A stretch of DNA of 62,693 bases, from the NCBI GenBank assembly GCA_001725415.1, contig MEGH01000030.1:1-62693 (forward strand), in the 5' to 3' direction. Each line of letters opens with the position of its first letter. Position 1 is the stretch's first letter. Of this stretch, positions 20,270 through 31,276 are shown piece after piece. The translations under genes and the position numbers were made by a program. The notes beneath the pieces are model-generated. The model was not told where the DNA came from and did not search any database. It saw nothing but the letters and a program-made list of their open reading frames with translations. The DNA is from Pseudonocardia sp. SCN 73-27 (lineage in GTDB: Bacteria; Actinomycetota; Actinomycetes; Mycobacteriales; Pseudonocardiaceae).

Positions 20270-21585
20270 CGACCCCCGAGACCGACCTCTACGCCCCGGA
20301 ACGCGAGACCACCGAGGGCACGGTCTACACGGTCACCGGTGGCGACTGGGACTCGATCGTCGACTCCGAGCACGACGACCGCATCGTCATCAACATGGGC
20401 CCGCAGCACCCGTCGACGCACGGCGTGCTCCGGCTCGTCCTCGAGCTCGAGGGTGAGACGGTCACGCAGGCCCGTTCGGTGATCGGCTACCTGCACACCG
20501 GTATCGAGAAGAACTGCGAGTACCGGACGTGGACCCAAGGCGTCACGTTCGTGACCCGTGCCGACTATCTGGCGCCGCTGTTCAACGAGGCCGCGTACGT
20601 CAAGGGCGTCGAGAAGCTGCTGGGCATCGAGGCCCCGGAGCGCGCGCAGGTCATCCGCGTGATGCTCATGGAGATCAACCGCATCGGCTCGCACCTGGTG
20701 TGCCTGGCCACCGGCGGTATGGAGCTCGGCGCGCTGACCGGTATGACCGCCGGTTTCCGTGAGCGCGAGGAGGTGCTCCACCTGCTGGAGTACCTGACCG
20801 GGCTGCGGATGAACCACGCGTTCTTCCGGCCGGGTGGGCTCGCGCAGGACCTGCCGGAGGACTGGCGGGAGAAGATCGACGAGTTCATCAAGGTCTTCGA
20901 CGAGCGCCTCGGCGACTACGACAAGCTCCTCACGGGCCAGCCGATCTGGAAGCAGCGCCTCGAGGGTGTCGGCTACCTGCCGATCGACGGCTGCCTCGCG
21001 CTCGGCGCGACCGGCCCGATCCTGCGGTCGGCCGGCCTCGCGTGGGATCAGCGCGTGGTCGAGCCCTACTGGGGCTACGAGACCTACGACTTCGAGGTGC
21101 CCACCGAGACGGGTGCCGACTGCTACTCGCGCTACCTGGTGCGGGTCGCGGAGATCCACGAGTCGCTCAAGATCATCAAGCAGGCCGCCGACCGGCTCGA
21201 GCCGGGACCGGTCATGGTCGAGGACCGCAAGGTCGCGTGGCCCGCGCAGCTGTCGATCGGGTCGGACGGCATGGGCAACACGCTCGAGCACGTCCGCAAG
21301 ATCATGGGTCAGTCGATGGAGTCGCTGATCCACCACTTCAAGCTGGTCACCGAGGGCTTCCACGTCCCGGCGGGGCAGGTCTACACGTGCGTCGAGTCGC
21401 CCCGCGGCGAGCTCGGCGTGCACCTGGTCTCCGACGGCGGTACCCGCCCGGTGCGCGTGCACATGCGCGAGCCCAGCTTCGTCAACCTGCAGACCATGCC
21501 CGCCATGAGCGAGGGCGGCATGGTCGCCGACGTCATCGCGGCCGTCGCGTCGATCGACCCGGTGATGGGGGGTGTGGACCGATGA
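20266..21585 (+). CDS. nuoD: NADH-quinone oxidoreductase subunit D
   Basis: 439 residues, the 49-kDa subunit that forms the quinone pocket with NuoB. Signatures: [15 protein letters not shown] with the quinone-site His, [33 protein letters not shown], and the C-terminal [26 protein letters not shown]. The GTG start overlaps the nuoC stop. Its own stop overlaps the ATG of micro-ORF 1 (ATGA, 21582-21585). Confidence 0.97.
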   Translation: MTTPETDLYAPERETTEGTVYTVTGGDWDSIVDSEHDDRIVINMGPQHPSTHGVLRLVLELEGETVTQARSVIGYLHTGIEKNCEYRTWTQGVTFVTRADYLAPLFNEAAYVKGVEKLLGIEAPERAQVIRVMLMEINRIGSHLVCLATGGMELGALTGMTAGFREREEVLHLLEYLTGLRMNHAFFRPGGLAQDLPEDWREKIDEFIKVFDERLGDYDKLLTGQPIWKQRLEGVGYLPIDGCLALGATGPILRSAGLAWDQRVVEPYWGYETYDFEVPTETGADCYSRYLVRVAEIHESLKIIKQAADRLEPGPVMVEDRKVAWPAQLSIGSDGMGNTLEHVRKIMGQSMESLIHHFKLVTEGFHVPAGQVYTCVESPRGELGVHLVSDGGTRPVRVHMREPSFVNLQTMPAMSEGGMVADVIAAVASIDPVMGGVDR

Positions 21586-21659
21586 GCGAGCTTGCGAGCG
21601 AGTCGACGTCACAGCGCTTGGAGGCTTCGTCGACCGAGCGAAGCGAGGTCGTGCGATGA
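21582..21659 (+). CDS. Micro-ORF 1, 25 residues (MSELASE...), bridging nuoD and nuoE
   Basis: 26 codons including stop. The ATG overlaps the nuoD stop in ATGA, and its own TGA overlaps the nuoE ATG in a second ATGA 74 bases later. The peptide begins [12 protein letters not shown] and ends TERSEVVR. A second unit of exactly the same length, with related sequence, lies between nuoE and nuoF. The first 17 bases are nearly identical in both (ATGAGCGAGCT[T/C]GCGAG). Whether the peptide matters, or only keeps ribosomes coupled across an inserted repeat, is unknown. Confidence 0.55.
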   Translation: MSELASESTSQRLEASSTERSEVVR

Positions 21660-22477
21660 CACTGCCCGAGGGCAACCCGGAGATGAACAGCGCCGAGGTG
21701 ACCGGGCCCGACGAGGTGGTCTGGCATCCCGAGGCCACCGAGGGACCGATCGCGTCGCCGGCGTTCGACGAGGTGACGCGCCAGCGCGCCAAGGAGATCA
21801 TCGCGCGCTACCCGCAGTCGCGCTCGGCGCTGCTGCCGATGCTGCACCTGGTGCAGTCGGTGGAGAACCACGTCAGCCAGGCCGGCATCCGGTTCTGCTC
21901 GGAGATGTTGGAGATCACGACGGCAGAGGTCTCGGCCGTCGCGACCTTCTACACGATGTACAAGCGCAACCCGTGCGGTGAGCACCTGGTCAGCGTCTGC
22001 ACCAACACCCTGTGTGCCGCGATGGGGGGCGACGCGATCTACGCCCGGCTGCAGGACAAGCTGGGCAGCGAGGGCCGCCCGCTGGGCCACGAGGAGACCG
22101 CCGGCGAGCCCGGCACCCCCGGCTCGATCACCCTCGAGCACGCGGAGTGCCTTGCGGCGTGCGACCTCGCGCCGGTCATCCAGGTCAACTACGAGTACTT
22201 CGACAACCAGTCGGTCGACTCGGCCGAGGAGCTGGTCGACGCGCTGCGCCGCGGCGAGAAGCCGCACCCCACGCGGGGTGCCCCGCTGACCGATCTGCGC
22301 ACCGTCGAGCTCGAGCTGGCCGGGTTCCACCCCGACCTGGCCGCGGTGGCCGAGGGCCCGTCGATCGCGCCCGAGACCGTCCGCGGCGCCGTTCTGGCCG
22401 ACGAGCGCGGCTGGACGGCACCCGCCCGCCCCGCCGAGCACCCCGCGCTGCCGCCGCTTCCGGAGGCGAAGCCATGA
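21656..22477 (+). CDS. nuoE: NADH-quinone oxidoreductase subunit E
   Basis: 273 residues, the 24-kDa thioredoxin-like subunit with the off-path 2Fe-2S cluster N1a. Ligands Cys115 and Cys120 (SVCTNTLC), Cys165 and Cys169 (ECLAAC). A C-terminal extension of ~70 residues rich in Pro/Ala follows the core domain. The ATG at 21656 is preferred over an upstream frame start at 21572 because it lies in the ATGA overlap with micro-ORF 1. Confidence 0.95.
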   Translation: MTLPEGNPEMNSAEVTGPDEVVWHPEATEGPIASPAFDEVTRQRAKEIIARYPQSRSALLPMLHLVQSVENHVSQAGIRFCSEMLEITTAEVSAVATFYTMYKRNPCGEHLVSVCTNTLCAAMGGDAIYARLQDKLGSEGRPLGHEETAGEPGTPGSITLEHAECLAACDLAPVIQVNYEYFDNQSVDSAEELVDALRRGEKPHPTRGAPLTDLRTVELELAGFHPDLAAVAEGPSIAPETVRGAVLADERGWTAPARPAEHPALPPLPEAKP

Positions 22478-22551
22478 GCGAGCTCGCGAGCGAATTGTCG
22501 ACACAGCGACCGCGGGCAGTGCTGAGCTCGCGCAGCGAGGGAATGCAATGA
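22474..22551 (+). CDS. Micro-ORF 2, 25 residues (MSELASE...), bridging nuoE and nuoF
   Basis: Same architecture as micro-ORF 1: the ATG overlaps the nuoE TGA, and its TGA at 22549-22551 overlaps the nuoF ATG at 22548, again 74 bases between the two ATGA motifs. The peptide begins MSELASELSTQR and ends SSRSEGMQ. Start, middle (TQR/SQR) and end (RSE) resemble copy 1, while the intervening bases have diverged. Confidence 0.55.
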   Translation: MSELASELSTQRPRAVLSSRSEGMQ

Positions 22552-23879
22552 CCGAGCCCACCCGTCCCGATCCGCTGACCCCGGTGCTGACGCGCCGCTG
22601 GCAGCTCGACCGGTCGTGGTCGATCGACACCTACGAGCGCACCGACGGCTACACCGCGCTGCGTACCGCCCTGGCCGCCCAGCCCGACCAGCTGATCACG
22701 CTGGTGAAGGACTCGGGTCTGCGCGGGCGTGGCGGCGCGGGGTTCCCGACGGGGATGAAGTGGTCGTTCATCCCGCAGGGCCCCACCGGTGCCGGCGCGA
22801 AGCCGAAGTACCTGGTGATCAACGCCGACGAGGGCGAGCCGGGTACCTGCAAGGACATCCCGACGATGATGGCCGACCCGCACTCGTTGATCGAGGGTTG
22901 CATCATCACCAGCTACGCGATCCGCGCGAACTTCTGTGCGATCTACGTGCGCGGTGAGGCGCTGCACTGCATCCGCCGGCTGCGGCAGGCGGTCGCGGAG
23001 GCCTACGCGAAGGGCTACCTGGGCACCGACATCCTCGGTTCCGGGTTCGCGCTCGACATCGTCGTCCACGCCGGCGCGGGCGCCTACATCTGCGGCGAGG
23101 AGACGGCGCTGCTGGACTCGCTGGAGGGCCGCCGTGGCCAGCCGCGGCTCAAGCCCCCGTTCCCGGCGACGTCGGGTCTGTACGCCTCGCCGACGGTGGT
23201 GAACAACGTGGAGACGATCGCGTCGGTGCCCGACATCGTCTCCGGCGGTAGTGACTGGTTCCGGTCGATGGGTACGGAGAAGAGCCCGGGCCCGAAGATC
23301 TACTCGCTGTCCGGACACGTGGAGCGTCCCGGCCAGTACGAGGCCCCGCTCGGGGTGACGTTGCGTGAGCTGCTGGAGCTGGCCGGCGGCATGAAGGACG
23401 GCATCCCGCTGAAGTTCTGGACCCCGGGTGGGTCGTCGACCCCGTTGTTCACCGCCGAGCACCTGGACGTCCCGCTGGACTTCGAGGGTGCGGCGGCGGC
23501 CGGGTCGATGCTCGGCACGACCGCGGTGCAGATCTTCAACGAGACCGTGTCGGTGCCGTGGGCGGTCATGAAGTGGACCGAGTTCTACAAGCACGAGAGC
23601 TGCGGCAAGTGCACGCCGTGCCGGGAGGGGACCTACTGGCTGGTCCAGATCCTCGAACGCATGGTGCACGGTCGGGGCACGGTCGAGGACGTCGAGACGA
23701 TGCTCGACATCTGCGACAACATCCTGGGCCGCTCCTTCTGCGCGCTCGGCGACGGCGCGACCAGCCCCATCACCAGTGCGATCAAGTACTTCCGCCAGGA
23801 GTTCCTCGACCTGATCGCCGAACAGCCGGCGGTCGCGCGACCGGACCAGCTGGCCCAGATGACTGGAGCGAGCGCGTGA
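22548..23879 (+). CDS. nuoF: NADH-quinone oxidoreductase subunit F
   Basis: 443 residues; the NADH-oxidising subunit with FMN and 4Fe-4S cluster N3. Glycine-rich nucleotide/FMN loop [13 protein letters not shown] (~60-72), [31 protein letters not shown], and the N3 ligands in [15 protein letters not shown] plus a later Cys (SFCALGDGA). GTGA overlap with nuoG at its 3' end. Confidence 0.97.
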   Translation: MTEPTRPDPLTPVLTRRWQLDRSWSIDTYERTDGYTALRTALAAQPDQLITLVKDSGLRGRGGAGFPTGMKWSFIPQGPTGAGAKPKYLVINADEGEPGTCKDIPTMMADPHSLIEGCIITSYAIRANFCAIYVRGEALHCIRRLRQAVAEAYAKGYLGTDILGSGFALDIVVHAGAGAYICGEETALLDSLEGRRGQPRLKPPFPATSGLYASPTVVNNVETIASVPDIVSGGSDWFRSMGTEKSPGPKIYSLSGHVERPGQYEAPLGVTLRELLELAGGMKDGIPLKFWTPGGSSTPLFTAEHLDVPLDFEGAAAAGSMLGTTAVQIFNETVSVPWAVMKWTEFYKHESCGKCTPCREGTYWLVQILERMVHGRGTVEDVETMLDICDNILGRSFCALGDGATSPITSAIKYFRQEFLDLIAEQPAVARPDQLAQMTGASA

Positions 23880-26335
23880 CCCTCTCTCCCGAGAAGAGCG
23901 AGACCAGGCCCGTCCCCGAGGGCCACGTACGGCTGACGATCGACGGCGTCGAGGTCGACGCCCCGCAGGGCGAGCTGCTCATCCGCACGTGCGAGCGGCT
24001 CGGCATCATCGTCCCCCGGTTCTGCGACCACCCCCTGCTCGACCCGGCCGGCGCCTGCCGCCAGTGCCTCGTCGAGGTGGAGATGGGCGGCCGGCCGATG
24101 CCCAAGCCGCAGGCCAGCTGCACCATGACGGTCGCCGACGGGATGGTCGTCAAGACCCAGCACACGTCGCCGGTGGCCGACAAGGCCCAGCAGGGCGTCA
24201 TGGAGCTGCTGCTGATCAACCACCCGCTCGACTGCCCGATCTGCGACAAGGGCGGCGAGTGTCCCCTGCAGAACCAGGCGATGACGTCGGGGCGCACCGA
24301 CTCCCGGTTCGTCGACGTCAAGCGGACGTTCCCCAAGCCACTGCCGATCTCGACGCAGGTCCTGCTCGACCGTGAGCGCTGCGTCCTCTGCCAGCGCTGC
24401 ACCCGCTTCTCCGAGCAGATCGCGGGTGACCCGTTCATCGAGCTCCTCGAGCGTGGCGCGAAGCAGCAGATCGGTGTTGCGCAGGACAAGCCGTTCCAGT
24501 CCTACTTCTCCGGCAACACCATCCAGATCTGCCCGGTCGGCGCGCTCACCAGCGCCGCCTACCGGTTCCGCTCCCGCCCGTTCGACCTCGTGTCGACGCC
24601 CGGCATCAGCGAGCACGACTCGAGCGGCGCGGCGATCCGCATCGACGCCCGTCGCGGCACCGTGATGCGGCGCCTCGCCGGGAACGACCCGGACGTCAAC
24701 GAGGAGTGGATCGACGACAAGACCCGCTTCGCGTTCCGCTACCTCACCTCGGCCGGGCGGATCACCCGGCCGATGGTCCGCGTCGACGGGGTGCTGGCCG
24801 AGGCGTCGTGGACCGACGCGCTGCGCGCCGCGGCCGAGGGACTGCTCGCCGCACGGGCGCAGGGCGGCATCGGCGTGCTCACCGGCGGCCGGCTGACCGT
24901 CGAGGACGCCTACGCCTACGCCAAGTTCGCCCGCGTCGCCGCGCACACCAACGACGTCGACTTCCGCGCCCGCCCGCACAGCGCCGAGGAACTCGAGTTC
25001 CTGGCGTCGGGCGTCGTCGGGACCACCCCGGACACGGGCGTGACGTTCGCCGCGGTCGAGGCCGCGCCGGCCGTCCTCACCGTCGGGTTGGACCCCGAGG
25101 AGGAGGCGGGCATCGTCTTCCTCCGGCTGCGCAAGGCCGTCCTCAAGCACGGTCAGCGCGTCTTCCAGCTCGGTCAGTGGAGCACCCCCGGTGTTCACAA
25201 GACCAACGCGACGCTCATCCCGTCGGTTCCCGGCGGCGAGGCGGCGGTCCTCAACGAGCTGGCGACGGCGGGCGGCGAGCTCGTCGACGCGCTCAGCGCC
25301 ACGGGTGCGGTGATCCTGGTCGGCGACCGGGCTGCGGAGGTCTCCGGCCTCTACTCGGCCGTCGCCGCGCTGGCCACCCGCACCGGTGCGAAGGTCGGCT
25401 GGGTGCCGCGTCGCGCGGGCGACCGGGGTGCGCTGGAGGCGGGCGCCGTTCCGGCGCTGCTGCCCGGTGGCCGCCGCGTCGCCGATGCCGCCGCGCGCGC
25501 CGAGGTCGAGCAGGCCTGGGGCCTCGCCGAGGGTGCGCTCCCGGACACCCCGGGCCGCGACGCCGACGAGATCCTCGCCGCGGCCGCCGACGGCGTGCTG
25601 TCGGCGCTGGTCGTCGGCGGGGTCGACCCGCACGACATGTCCGACCCCGCCGGCGCCCTCGAGGCGCTGTCCGAGGTCGGCTTCCTGGTCAGCCTCGAGA
25701 TGCACGCCTCGGCGGTCACCGCGCTCGCCGACGTCGTGCTCCCCGTGGCGCCCGACGCGCAGCGCGCCGGTTCCTACGTCAACTGGGAGGGCCGCCGCCG
25801 CGAGTTCGGCGCCGTCCTCGACTCGTCCGGGGTCCTGCCCGACTGCCGCGTGCTCGACACGCTGGCCGTCGAGATGGACGTCGACCTGTTCACCCAGACC
25901 CCGGCCGCATCGGCGGGCGATCTCGCCCGGCTCGGGTCGGTCGCGGCGACGGGCACGGCCCCGACGGTCGGCGCGGCCGACGCGGTCGCGCCCGGCTACG
26001 GCCAGGCGGTGCTCGCGACGTGGCGGCAGCTCGTCGGCAGCGGCTCGCTGTCGGTCGACGAGCCGCACCTGGTGGGCACGGCCCGTACCGCGGTGCTGCG
26101 GGTCAACGCGGCGACCGCCGAACGGCTCGGCCTGACCGAGGGGGTGGACGCGACGGTGCGCACGGCACGCGGCGCGGTCACGGCCCCGGTGGCGCTGGCC
26201 GACCTGCCCGACGGCGTGGTGTGGCTCCCGGCCAACCCGGTGGATGCCGACGGCGTCCGCACGGCACTGGGCGCGGGCCACGGCGACCTGGTCGGCGTCA
26301 CCGGCGCCGGCAACCTTGACGGAGGTGCGGCGTGA
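23876..26335 (+). CDS. nuoG: NADH-quinone oxidoreductase subunit G
   Basis: 819 residues, the large Fe-S subunit. The N-terminal 2Fe-2S ferredoxin-like part holds [20 protein letters not shown]; then come the His/Cys cluster region ([18 protein letters not shown]), a further Cys cluster ([11 protein letters not shown]), and a long molybdopterin-oxidoreductase-like domain without molybdopterin chemistry. The GTG at 23876 overlaps the nuoF stop; the same frame opens upstream only as a shadow of nuoF. Confidence 0.95.
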   Translation: MTLSPEKSETRPVPEGHVRLTIDGVEVDAPQGELLIRTCERLGIIVPRFCDHPLLDPAGACRQCLVEVEMGGRPMPKPQASCTMTVADGMVVKTQHTSPVADKAQQGVMELLLINHPLDCPICDKGGECPLQNQAMTSGRTDSRFVDVKRTFPKPLPISTQVLLDRERCVLCQRCTRFSEQIAGDPFIELLERGAKQQIGVAQDKPFQSYFSGNTIQICPVGALTSAAYRFRSRPFDLVSTPGISEHDSSGAAIRIDARRGTVMRRLAGNDPDVNEEWIDDKTRFAFRYLTSAGRITRPMVRVDGVLAEASWTDALRAAAEGLLAARAQGGIGVLTGGRLTVEDAYAYAKFARVAAHTNDVDFRARPHSAEELEFLASGVVGTTPDTGVTFAAVEAAPAVLTVGLDPEEEAGIVFLRLRKAVLKHGQRVFQLGQWSTPGVHKTNATLIPSVPGGEAAVLNELATAGGELVDALSATGAVILVGDRAAEVSGLYSAVAALATRTGAKVGWVPRRAGDRGALEAGAVPALLPGGRRVADAAARAEVEQAWGLAEGALPDTPGRDADEILAAAADGVLSALVVGGVDPHDMSDPAGALEALSEVGFLVSLEMHASAVTALADVVLPVAPDAQRAGSYVNWEGRRREFGAVLDSSGVLPDCRVLDTLAVEMDVDLFTQTPAASAGDLARLGSVAATGTAPTVGAADAVAPGYGQAVLATWRQLVGSGSLSVDEPHLVGTARTAVLRVNAATAERLGLTEGVDATVRTARGAVTAPVALADLPDGVVWLPANPVDADGVRTALGAGHGDLVGVTGAGNLDGGAA

Positions 26336-27627
26336 ACACCACCCAGCAGCTGCTGGCCGACGACCCGATCTGGATCATCCTCATCAAGGTCGTCGGGCTC
26401 TTCGCCCTCGGCGTCGTCCTGACGCTCTTCATGATCAACTGGGAGCGAAAGGTCGTCGGCCGGATGCAGCAGCGTCCCGGCCCCAACCGGGTGGGTCCCG
26501 GTGGCTGGCTCCAGTCCCTCGCGGACGGGCTCAAGCTGGCCTTCAAGGAAGACATCATGCCGACGCTCGCCGACAAGCGGGTGTACTTCATCGCCCCGGT
26601 GATCTCGACGATCCCGGCCTTCGTCGCCTTCTCCGTCATCCCCTTCGGCGGCGAGGTCTCGATGTTCGGCGAGCGCACGGTGCTCCAGCTGGTCGACCTG
26701 CCGGTCGGCGTGCTGGTCGTGCTCGCGTGCTCGTCGATCGGCGTCTACGGCATCGTGCTCGGCGGCTGGGCCTCCGGCTCGCCGTACTCCCTGCTGGGTG
26801 CGCTGCGCTCGGCCGCGCAGGTCATCTCCTACGAGATCGCGCTCGGCCTCTCGATCGTCGCCGTCATCCTCTACACCGGCTCGATGTCGACCTCGGACAT
26901 CGTCGCCGCGCAGGGCACCGGCTGGTACGTCTGGTTGCTGATCCCGAGCTTCGTCGTCTTCGTGATCTCGATGGTCGGCGAGACCAACCGTGCGCCCTTC
27001 GACCTCCCCGAGGCCGAGTCGGAGCTGGTCGGTGGCTTCCACACCGAGTACACGTCGTTGAAGTTCGCGCTGTTCTTCCTCGCCGAGTACGTCAACATGG
27101 TGACCGTCTCGGCGATGGCCACGACGCTGTTCCTCGGCGGCGGGCAGATCCCGTGGCTGGGCCACCTGTGGTCGGGCTTCGACAACGGCTGGTTCCAGTT
27201 CCTCGCCTTCATCGTGAAGACGCTGCTCTTCCTGTTCGTCTTCATCTGGCTGCGCGGCACGCTGCCCCGGTTCCGCTACGACCAGTTCATGCGGCTGGGC
27301 TGGAAGTGCCTGGTCCCGATCTCGCTGCTGTGGATCCTGCTGATCTTCGCGGTCCGCGCCTGGCGCAACAGCCAGTCCGGCGACATCACGACGCTGCTGG
27401 TGGCCGGCGGCATCGTCCTCGCCGTCGTCCTCGTCGTCGCGTTCCTGGTCCCCGACCGGCGACGCACGGAACCCCTGCCGATCGAGCTGGGATCCGACTA
27501 CCCCGTCCCGCCGCTCGACCTCACGGTGCCGACGCCCCCACGCGCCCGCACCCGCCGGGTCGCCGGCTCGTCCGGCAAGGAGCCCGCCGCGGTCGGCTCC
27601 GGCGACTCCGGGAAGGAGAGCGAGTAG
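26332..27627 (+). CDS. nuoH: NADH-quinone oxidoreductase subunit H
   Basis: 431 residues, eight-helix membrane subunit forming the heel of the membrane arm and part of the quinone tunnel. Signatures: [52 protein letters not shown] and FTEY-like [13 protein letters not shown]. The C-terminal ~55 residues are a soluble Pro/Arg-rich tail typical of actinobacteria. The GTG overlaps the nuoG stop; nuoI starts directly after its TAG. Confidence 0.96.
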   Translation: MNTTQQLLADDPIWIILIKVVGLFALGVVLTLFMINWERKVVGRMQQRPGPNRVGPGGWLQSLADGLKLAFKEDIMPTLADKRVYFIAPVISTIPAFVAFSVIPFGGEVSMFGERTVLQLVDLPVGVLVVLACSSIGVYGIVLGGWASGSPYSLLGALRSAAQVISYEIALGLSIVAVILYTGSMSTSDIVAAQGTGWYVWLLIPSFVVFVISMVGETNRAPFDLPEAESELVGGFHTEYTSLKFALFFLAEYVNMVTVSAMATTLFLGGGQIPWLGHLWSGFDNGWFQFLAFIVKTLLFLFVFIWLRGTLPRFRYDQFMRLGWKCLVPISLLWILLIFAVRAWRNSQSGDITTLLVAGGIVLAVVLVVAFLVPDRRRTEPLPIELGSDYPVPPLDLTVPTPPRARTRRVAGSSGKEPAAVGSGDSGKESE

Positions 27628-28194
27628 ATGTCCGAGTTCGTCAACTTCTTCAAGGGCTTCGGCGTCACCTTCTCGACGATGTTCAAGAAGGTCGTCACCG
27701 AGGAGTACCCGGAGGACTTCCCGCCGGCCGCGCCGCGCTACCACGGCCGCCACCAGCTCAACCGGCACCCGGACGGGCTGGAGAAGTGCGTCGGCTGCGA
27801 GCTGTGCGCCTGGGCGTGTCCCGCCGACGCGATCTTCGTCGAGGGCGGCGACAACACCGAGGAGGCGCGGTTCTCCCCGGGTGAGCGCTACGGCCACGAC
27901 TACCAGATCAACTACCTGCGCTGCATCGGCTGCGGGTTGTGCATCGAGGCGTGCCCCACGCGGTCGCTGACGATGACCAACTTCTACGAGATGGCCGACG
28001 ACAACCGTCAGGACCTGATCTACACCAAGGAGCAGCTGCTCGCGCCGTTGCTGCCGGGCATGGAGCAGCCGCCGCACCCCATGCGCCTGGGCAACGACGA
28101 GCAGGACTACTACGTCCAGGGTCCGACGCTCGCCCGGGCGTCGGCGGCGGGCGAGAAGATCGCCAACGACCCCGTCGGGGAGCAGGTCCGATGA
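27628..28194 (+). CDS. nuoI: NADH-quinone oxidoreductase subunit I
   Basis: 188 residues with two 8Fe-ferredoxin motifs binding clusters N6a and N6b: Cys54/57/60/64 ([13 protein letters not shown]) and Cys99/102/105/109 ([13 protein letters not shown]). The N-terminal helix docks on the membrane arm. The ATG directly follows the nuoH stop codon; its end overlaps the nuoJ ATG. Confidence 0.97.
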   Translation: MSEFVNFFKGFGVTFSTMFKKVVTEEYPEDFPPAAPRYHGRHQLNRHPDGLEKCVGCELCAWACPADAIFVEGGDNTEEARFSPGERYGHDYQINYLRCIGCGLCIEACPTRSLTMTNFYEMADDNRQDLIYTKEQLLAPLLPGMEQPPHPMRLGNDEQDYYVQGPTLARASAAGEKIANDPVGEQVR

Positions 28195-29012
28195 TCACGA
28201 CGCTCGCGCAGGCCGCGGCCGACACCGGCGGGCCGATGACGCTCGGCGAGTCGATCGCCTTCTGGATCCTGGGGCCCGTCGCCCTCGGCGGCGCGCTCGG
28301 CATGGTGCTGGCCCGCAACGCCGTGCACTCGGCGCTGTTCCTGGTCATGACGATGCTGAGCCTCGGCATCCTCTACATGGTCCAGCAGGCGCCGTTCCTC
28401 GGCTTCGTGCAGATCATCGTCTACACCGGCGCCGTGATGATGCTGTTCCTGTTCGTGCTGATGCTCGTCGGTCGGGACAGCTCCGACTCGGTCGTCGAGG
28501 TCCTTCGCGGGCAACGGCTCGCGGGCCTCGTCCTCGGCCTGGGCCTCGCGGTGCTGCTCGTCGCGGCCATCGCCCGGTCGCTGGTCGATGTCACCCCGGC
28601 GGGTCTCGGCGCCGGCGGCGCGGGTTCGTCGCAGAACCTCCACGGCATCGGCCGGCTGATCTTCACCGACTACCTGCTGGCCTTCGAGCTCACGTCGGCG
28701 CTGCTGATCACCGCCGCCCTCGGGGCGATGGTCCTGGCTCACGCGCAGTCGAAGTCGCACGACAAGCCGGGCCAGCGCCGGACGGTGCTGGACCGGCTCA
28801 ACGGGCGCCACGCCCGCATCTCCCCGCTGCCCGGCCCGGGCGTGTTCGCGACGGCCAACTCCGTCGCGGTGCCCGCCCTGCTCCCCGACGGCTCGATCGC
28901 CCCGGAGTCGCTCTCGGACATCATCGAGTCGACCCCGGTCACGGAGACCGAGCAGCCGCCGGCCGACCCGCGCTCCCTCACCGGCGGGTCCTCCCAGGAC
29001 GGTGACCGATGA
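28191..29012 (+). CDS. nuoJ: NADH-quinone oxidoreductase subunit J
   Basis: 273 residues; five membrane helices in the first ~190 residues, including the family signature [21 protein letters not shown] (helix 3) and [19 protein letters not shown]. The soluble C-terminal tail of ~80 residues is longer than in enterobacteria. ATGA overlaps with nuoI and nuoK. Confidence 0.95.
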   Translation: MITTLAQAAADTGGPMTLGESIAFWILGPVALGGALGMVLARNAVHSALFLVMTMLSLGILYMVQQAPFLGFVQIIVYTGAVMMLFLFVLMLVGRDSSDSVVEVLRGQRLAGLVLGLGLAVLLVAAIARSLVDVTPAGLGAGGAGSSQNLHGIGRLIFTDYLLAFELTSALLITAALGAMVLAHAQSKSHDKPGQRRTVLDRLNGRHARISPLPGPGVFATANSVAVPALLPDGSIAPESLSDIIESTPVTETEQPPADPRSLTGGSSQDGDR

Positions 29013-29308
29013 CCCCGACGTACTACCTGCTGCTCTCGGCGCTGCTGTTCGCCATCGGCGCCGTCGGCGTCCTGGTGCGCCGCAACGCGATCGTCGTCTT
29101 CATGTGCATCGAGCTGATGCTCAACTCGGTGAACCTGACGCTGGTGACGTTCTCGCGCATCAACGGCGCCCTCAACGGCCAGATCATGGCGTTCTTCGTC
29201 ATGGTCGTCGCCGCGGCGGAGGTCGTCGTGGGGCTCGCGATCATCATGTCGATCTTCCGCACGCGCCGGTCCGCCTCGGTGGACGACGCCAACCTGCTCA
29301 AGTACTAG
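29009..29308 (+). CDS. nuoK: NADH-quinone oxidoreductase subunit K
   Basis: 99 residues, three helices; the conserved helix-2 acidic region [15 protein letters not shown] and the helix-3 [17 protein letters not shown] carry the Glu residues of proton channel E. Overlaps the nuoJ stop. Confidence 0.96.
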   Translation: MTPTYYLLLSALLFAIGAVGVLVRRNAIVVFMCIELMLNSVNLTLVTFSRINGALNGQIMAFFVMVVAAAEVVVGLAIIMSIFRTRRSASVDDANLLKY

Positions 29309-29317
29309 GAGCTCCCC

Positions 29318-31276
29318 GTGCCTACCCAGCTCCCCGAAGCGGGGCAAGTGGCGGCTGCGAGCGGTGTCGCATCGCTCGCGTGGCTGCTCGTGGTACTGCC
29401 GGCCCTCGGCGCGCTGATCCTGTTCGTCTCCGGACGGCGCAGCGACCGGTGGGGCCACTGGCTGGGCGTCGCGACGGTCGTCGCCTCGTTCGTCATCGGC
29501 CTGCTGATCTTCCTCGACACCCTGGGCCTCGACCCGGCGCAGCGCACGCGCGAGGTGTCGGTCTACGAGTGGATCTCCGTCGCCGGTCTGCACATCGACT
29601 TCGGCCTGCGGCTCGACCCGCTGTCGCTGACGTTCGTGCTGCTGATCACCGGGGTCGGCTCGCTGATCCACATCTACTCGACCGGCTACATGAGCCACGA
29701 CCCCGGGCGGCGGCGCTTCTTCGCGCAGCTCAACCTGTTCGTCGCGGCCATGCTGGTGCTGGTCCTCGGCAACAACTTCGTGATGCTCTACCTCGGCTGG
29801 GAGGGCGTCGGTCTGGCGTCGTACCTGCTGATCGGCTTCTACCAGGACCGCCCGTCCGCGGCGACCGCCGCCAAGAAGGCGTTCCTGATGAACCGCGTCG
29901 GTGACGTCGGCCTCGCGCTGGCGATCTTCCTGCTGTGGCTCGAGCTGGGCACCACGCAGTACACCGAGGTGTTCGCCCGCATCGGCGAGGTGCCGCCGGG
30001 CACGACGCTGGCGATCACGATCCTGCTGCTGCTCGGCGCCTGCGGTAAGTCCGGCCAGTTCCCGCTGCAGGCCTGGCTCCCGGACGCGATGGAGGGCCCG
30101 ACACCGGTCTCGGCCCTCATCCACGCGGCGACGATGGTCACCGCGGGCGTCTACCTCATCGCCCGCGCCAACCCCATCTACAACCTCTCGGCCGACGGCA
30201 GGCTGGTGGTCGCCCTCATCGGCACGATCACACTGCTGATCGGCGCGATCATCGGCTGTGCGTACGACGACATCAAGAAGGTGCTCGCGTACTCCACGGT
30301 CAGCCAGATCGGGTACATGATCCTGGCGGTCGGGCTCGGGCCCGTCGGCTACGCGCTGGGCATCGCGCACCTGCTGGCGCACGGCTTCTTCAAGGCCGGG
30401 CTGTTCCTCGGCGCCGGTTCGGTCATGCACGCCATGAACGACGACGTCGACATGCGCCACTACGGCGGGCTCGCCCGGTACATGCCGATCACGTTCGTGA
30501 CGTTCGGTCTCGGCTACCTGGCCCTGATCGGCTTCCCGTTCCTGTCCGGCTACTTCACCAAGGACGCCATCATCGAGGCGGCCTTCTCCATGCCGGGCTG
30601 GCAGGGCTGGGTGTTCGGGCTCGTCGCCGCGATCGCCGCGGGTCTCACCGCGTTCTACATGACGCGTCTGATGATCATGACGTTCTTCGGCAAGAAGCGC
30701 TGGCAGGACATCAAGTCCCCCGACGGCCACGACTACCACCCGCACGAGGCGGGCGTGTCCATGACCGCCCCGATGATCGTGCTGGCCTTCGGCTCGGTGT
30801 TCGCGGGCTTCCTGCTCACCCAGCACGAGCGGCTCGCCGTCTGGCTCTCGCCGACCCTCGGTGAGCTCGAGGAGCTGCCGGGCGGCGCGCTGCCGCACGC
30901 CGTCGTCCCGTGGCTGGTCCTGGGCCTGTCGGCGCTGGGTGTGCTGGTGGCCTACCTGATCGTCGGCCGCCGGCCCACCCCGGTCGAGCGTCCCGAGCCG
31001 GTGTCGATCCCGGTCCAGGCAGCCCGTCGTGACCTCTACGCCAACGCCATCAACGAGGCGCTCATCGCGCGCCCCGGCGTCTGGCTCACGAGGGCGCTCG
31101 TCTACATCGACAACAAGGGTGTCGACGGCCTGGTCAACGGCACGGCCGCCACGCTCGGCGGCTCGTCCGGCCGGCTGCGCAGGTTGCAGACCGGGTTCGT
31201 CAGGTCCTACGCGCTGAGCATGCTCGGCGGTTCGGTTCTCGTCATCGCGGCGCTGCTGGCGGTGAGGTTCGCATGA
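29318..31276 (+). CDS. nuoL: NADH-quinone oxidoreductase subunit L
   Basis: 652 residues, antiporter-like proton pump with about 16 helices, including the long lateral helix near the C-terminus. Motifs: YLGWEGVGLASYLLIGF, GKSGQFPLQAWLPDAMEGPTPVSALIHAATMVTAGVYL, KKVLAYSTVSQIGYM, HGFFKAGLFLGAGSVMHAM. GTG start 9 bases after nuoK. Confidence 0.96.
   Translation: MPTQLPEAGQVAAASGVASLAWLLVVLPALGALILFVSGRRSDRWGHWLGVATVVASFVIGLLIFLDTLGLDPAQRTREVSVYEWISVAGLHIDFGLRLDPLSLTFVLLITGVGSLIHIYSTGYMSHDPGRRRFFAQLNLFVAAMLVLVLGNNFVMLYLGWEGVGLASYLLIGFYQDRPSAATAAKKAFLMNRVGDVGLALAIFLLWLELGTTQYTEVFARIGEVPPGTTLAITILLLLGACGKSGQFPLQAWLPDAMEGPTPVSALIHAATMVTAGVYLIARANPIYNLSADGRLVVALIGTITLLIGAIIGCAYDDIKKVLAYSTVSQIGYMILAVGLGPVGYALGIAHLLAHGFFKAGLFLGAGSVMHAMNDDVDMRHYGGLARYMPITFVTFGLGYLALIGFPFLSGYFTKDAIIEAAFSMPGWQGWVFGLVAAIAAGLTAFYMTRLMIMTFFGKKRWQDIKSPDGHDYHPHEAGVSMTAPMIVLAFGSVFAGFLLTQHERLAVWLSPTLGELEELPGGALPHAVVPWLVLGLSALGVLVAYLIVGRRPTPVERPEPVSIPVQAARRDLYANAINEALIARPGVWLTRALVYIDNKGVDGLVNGTAATLGGSSGRLRRLQTGFVRSYALSMLGGSVLVIAALLAVRFA

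Noticed and set aside
23633-26281. 882-codon open frame on the minus strand across nuoG
   Set aside because: High-GC antisense shadow; the translation is Arg/Gly/Asp-rich repetition without domains, while nuoG on the other strand has clear motifs.
28739-30898. 719-codon minus-strand frame across nuoJ-nuoL
   Set aside because: Same artefact: low-complexity charged translation opposite well-conserved membrane subunits.
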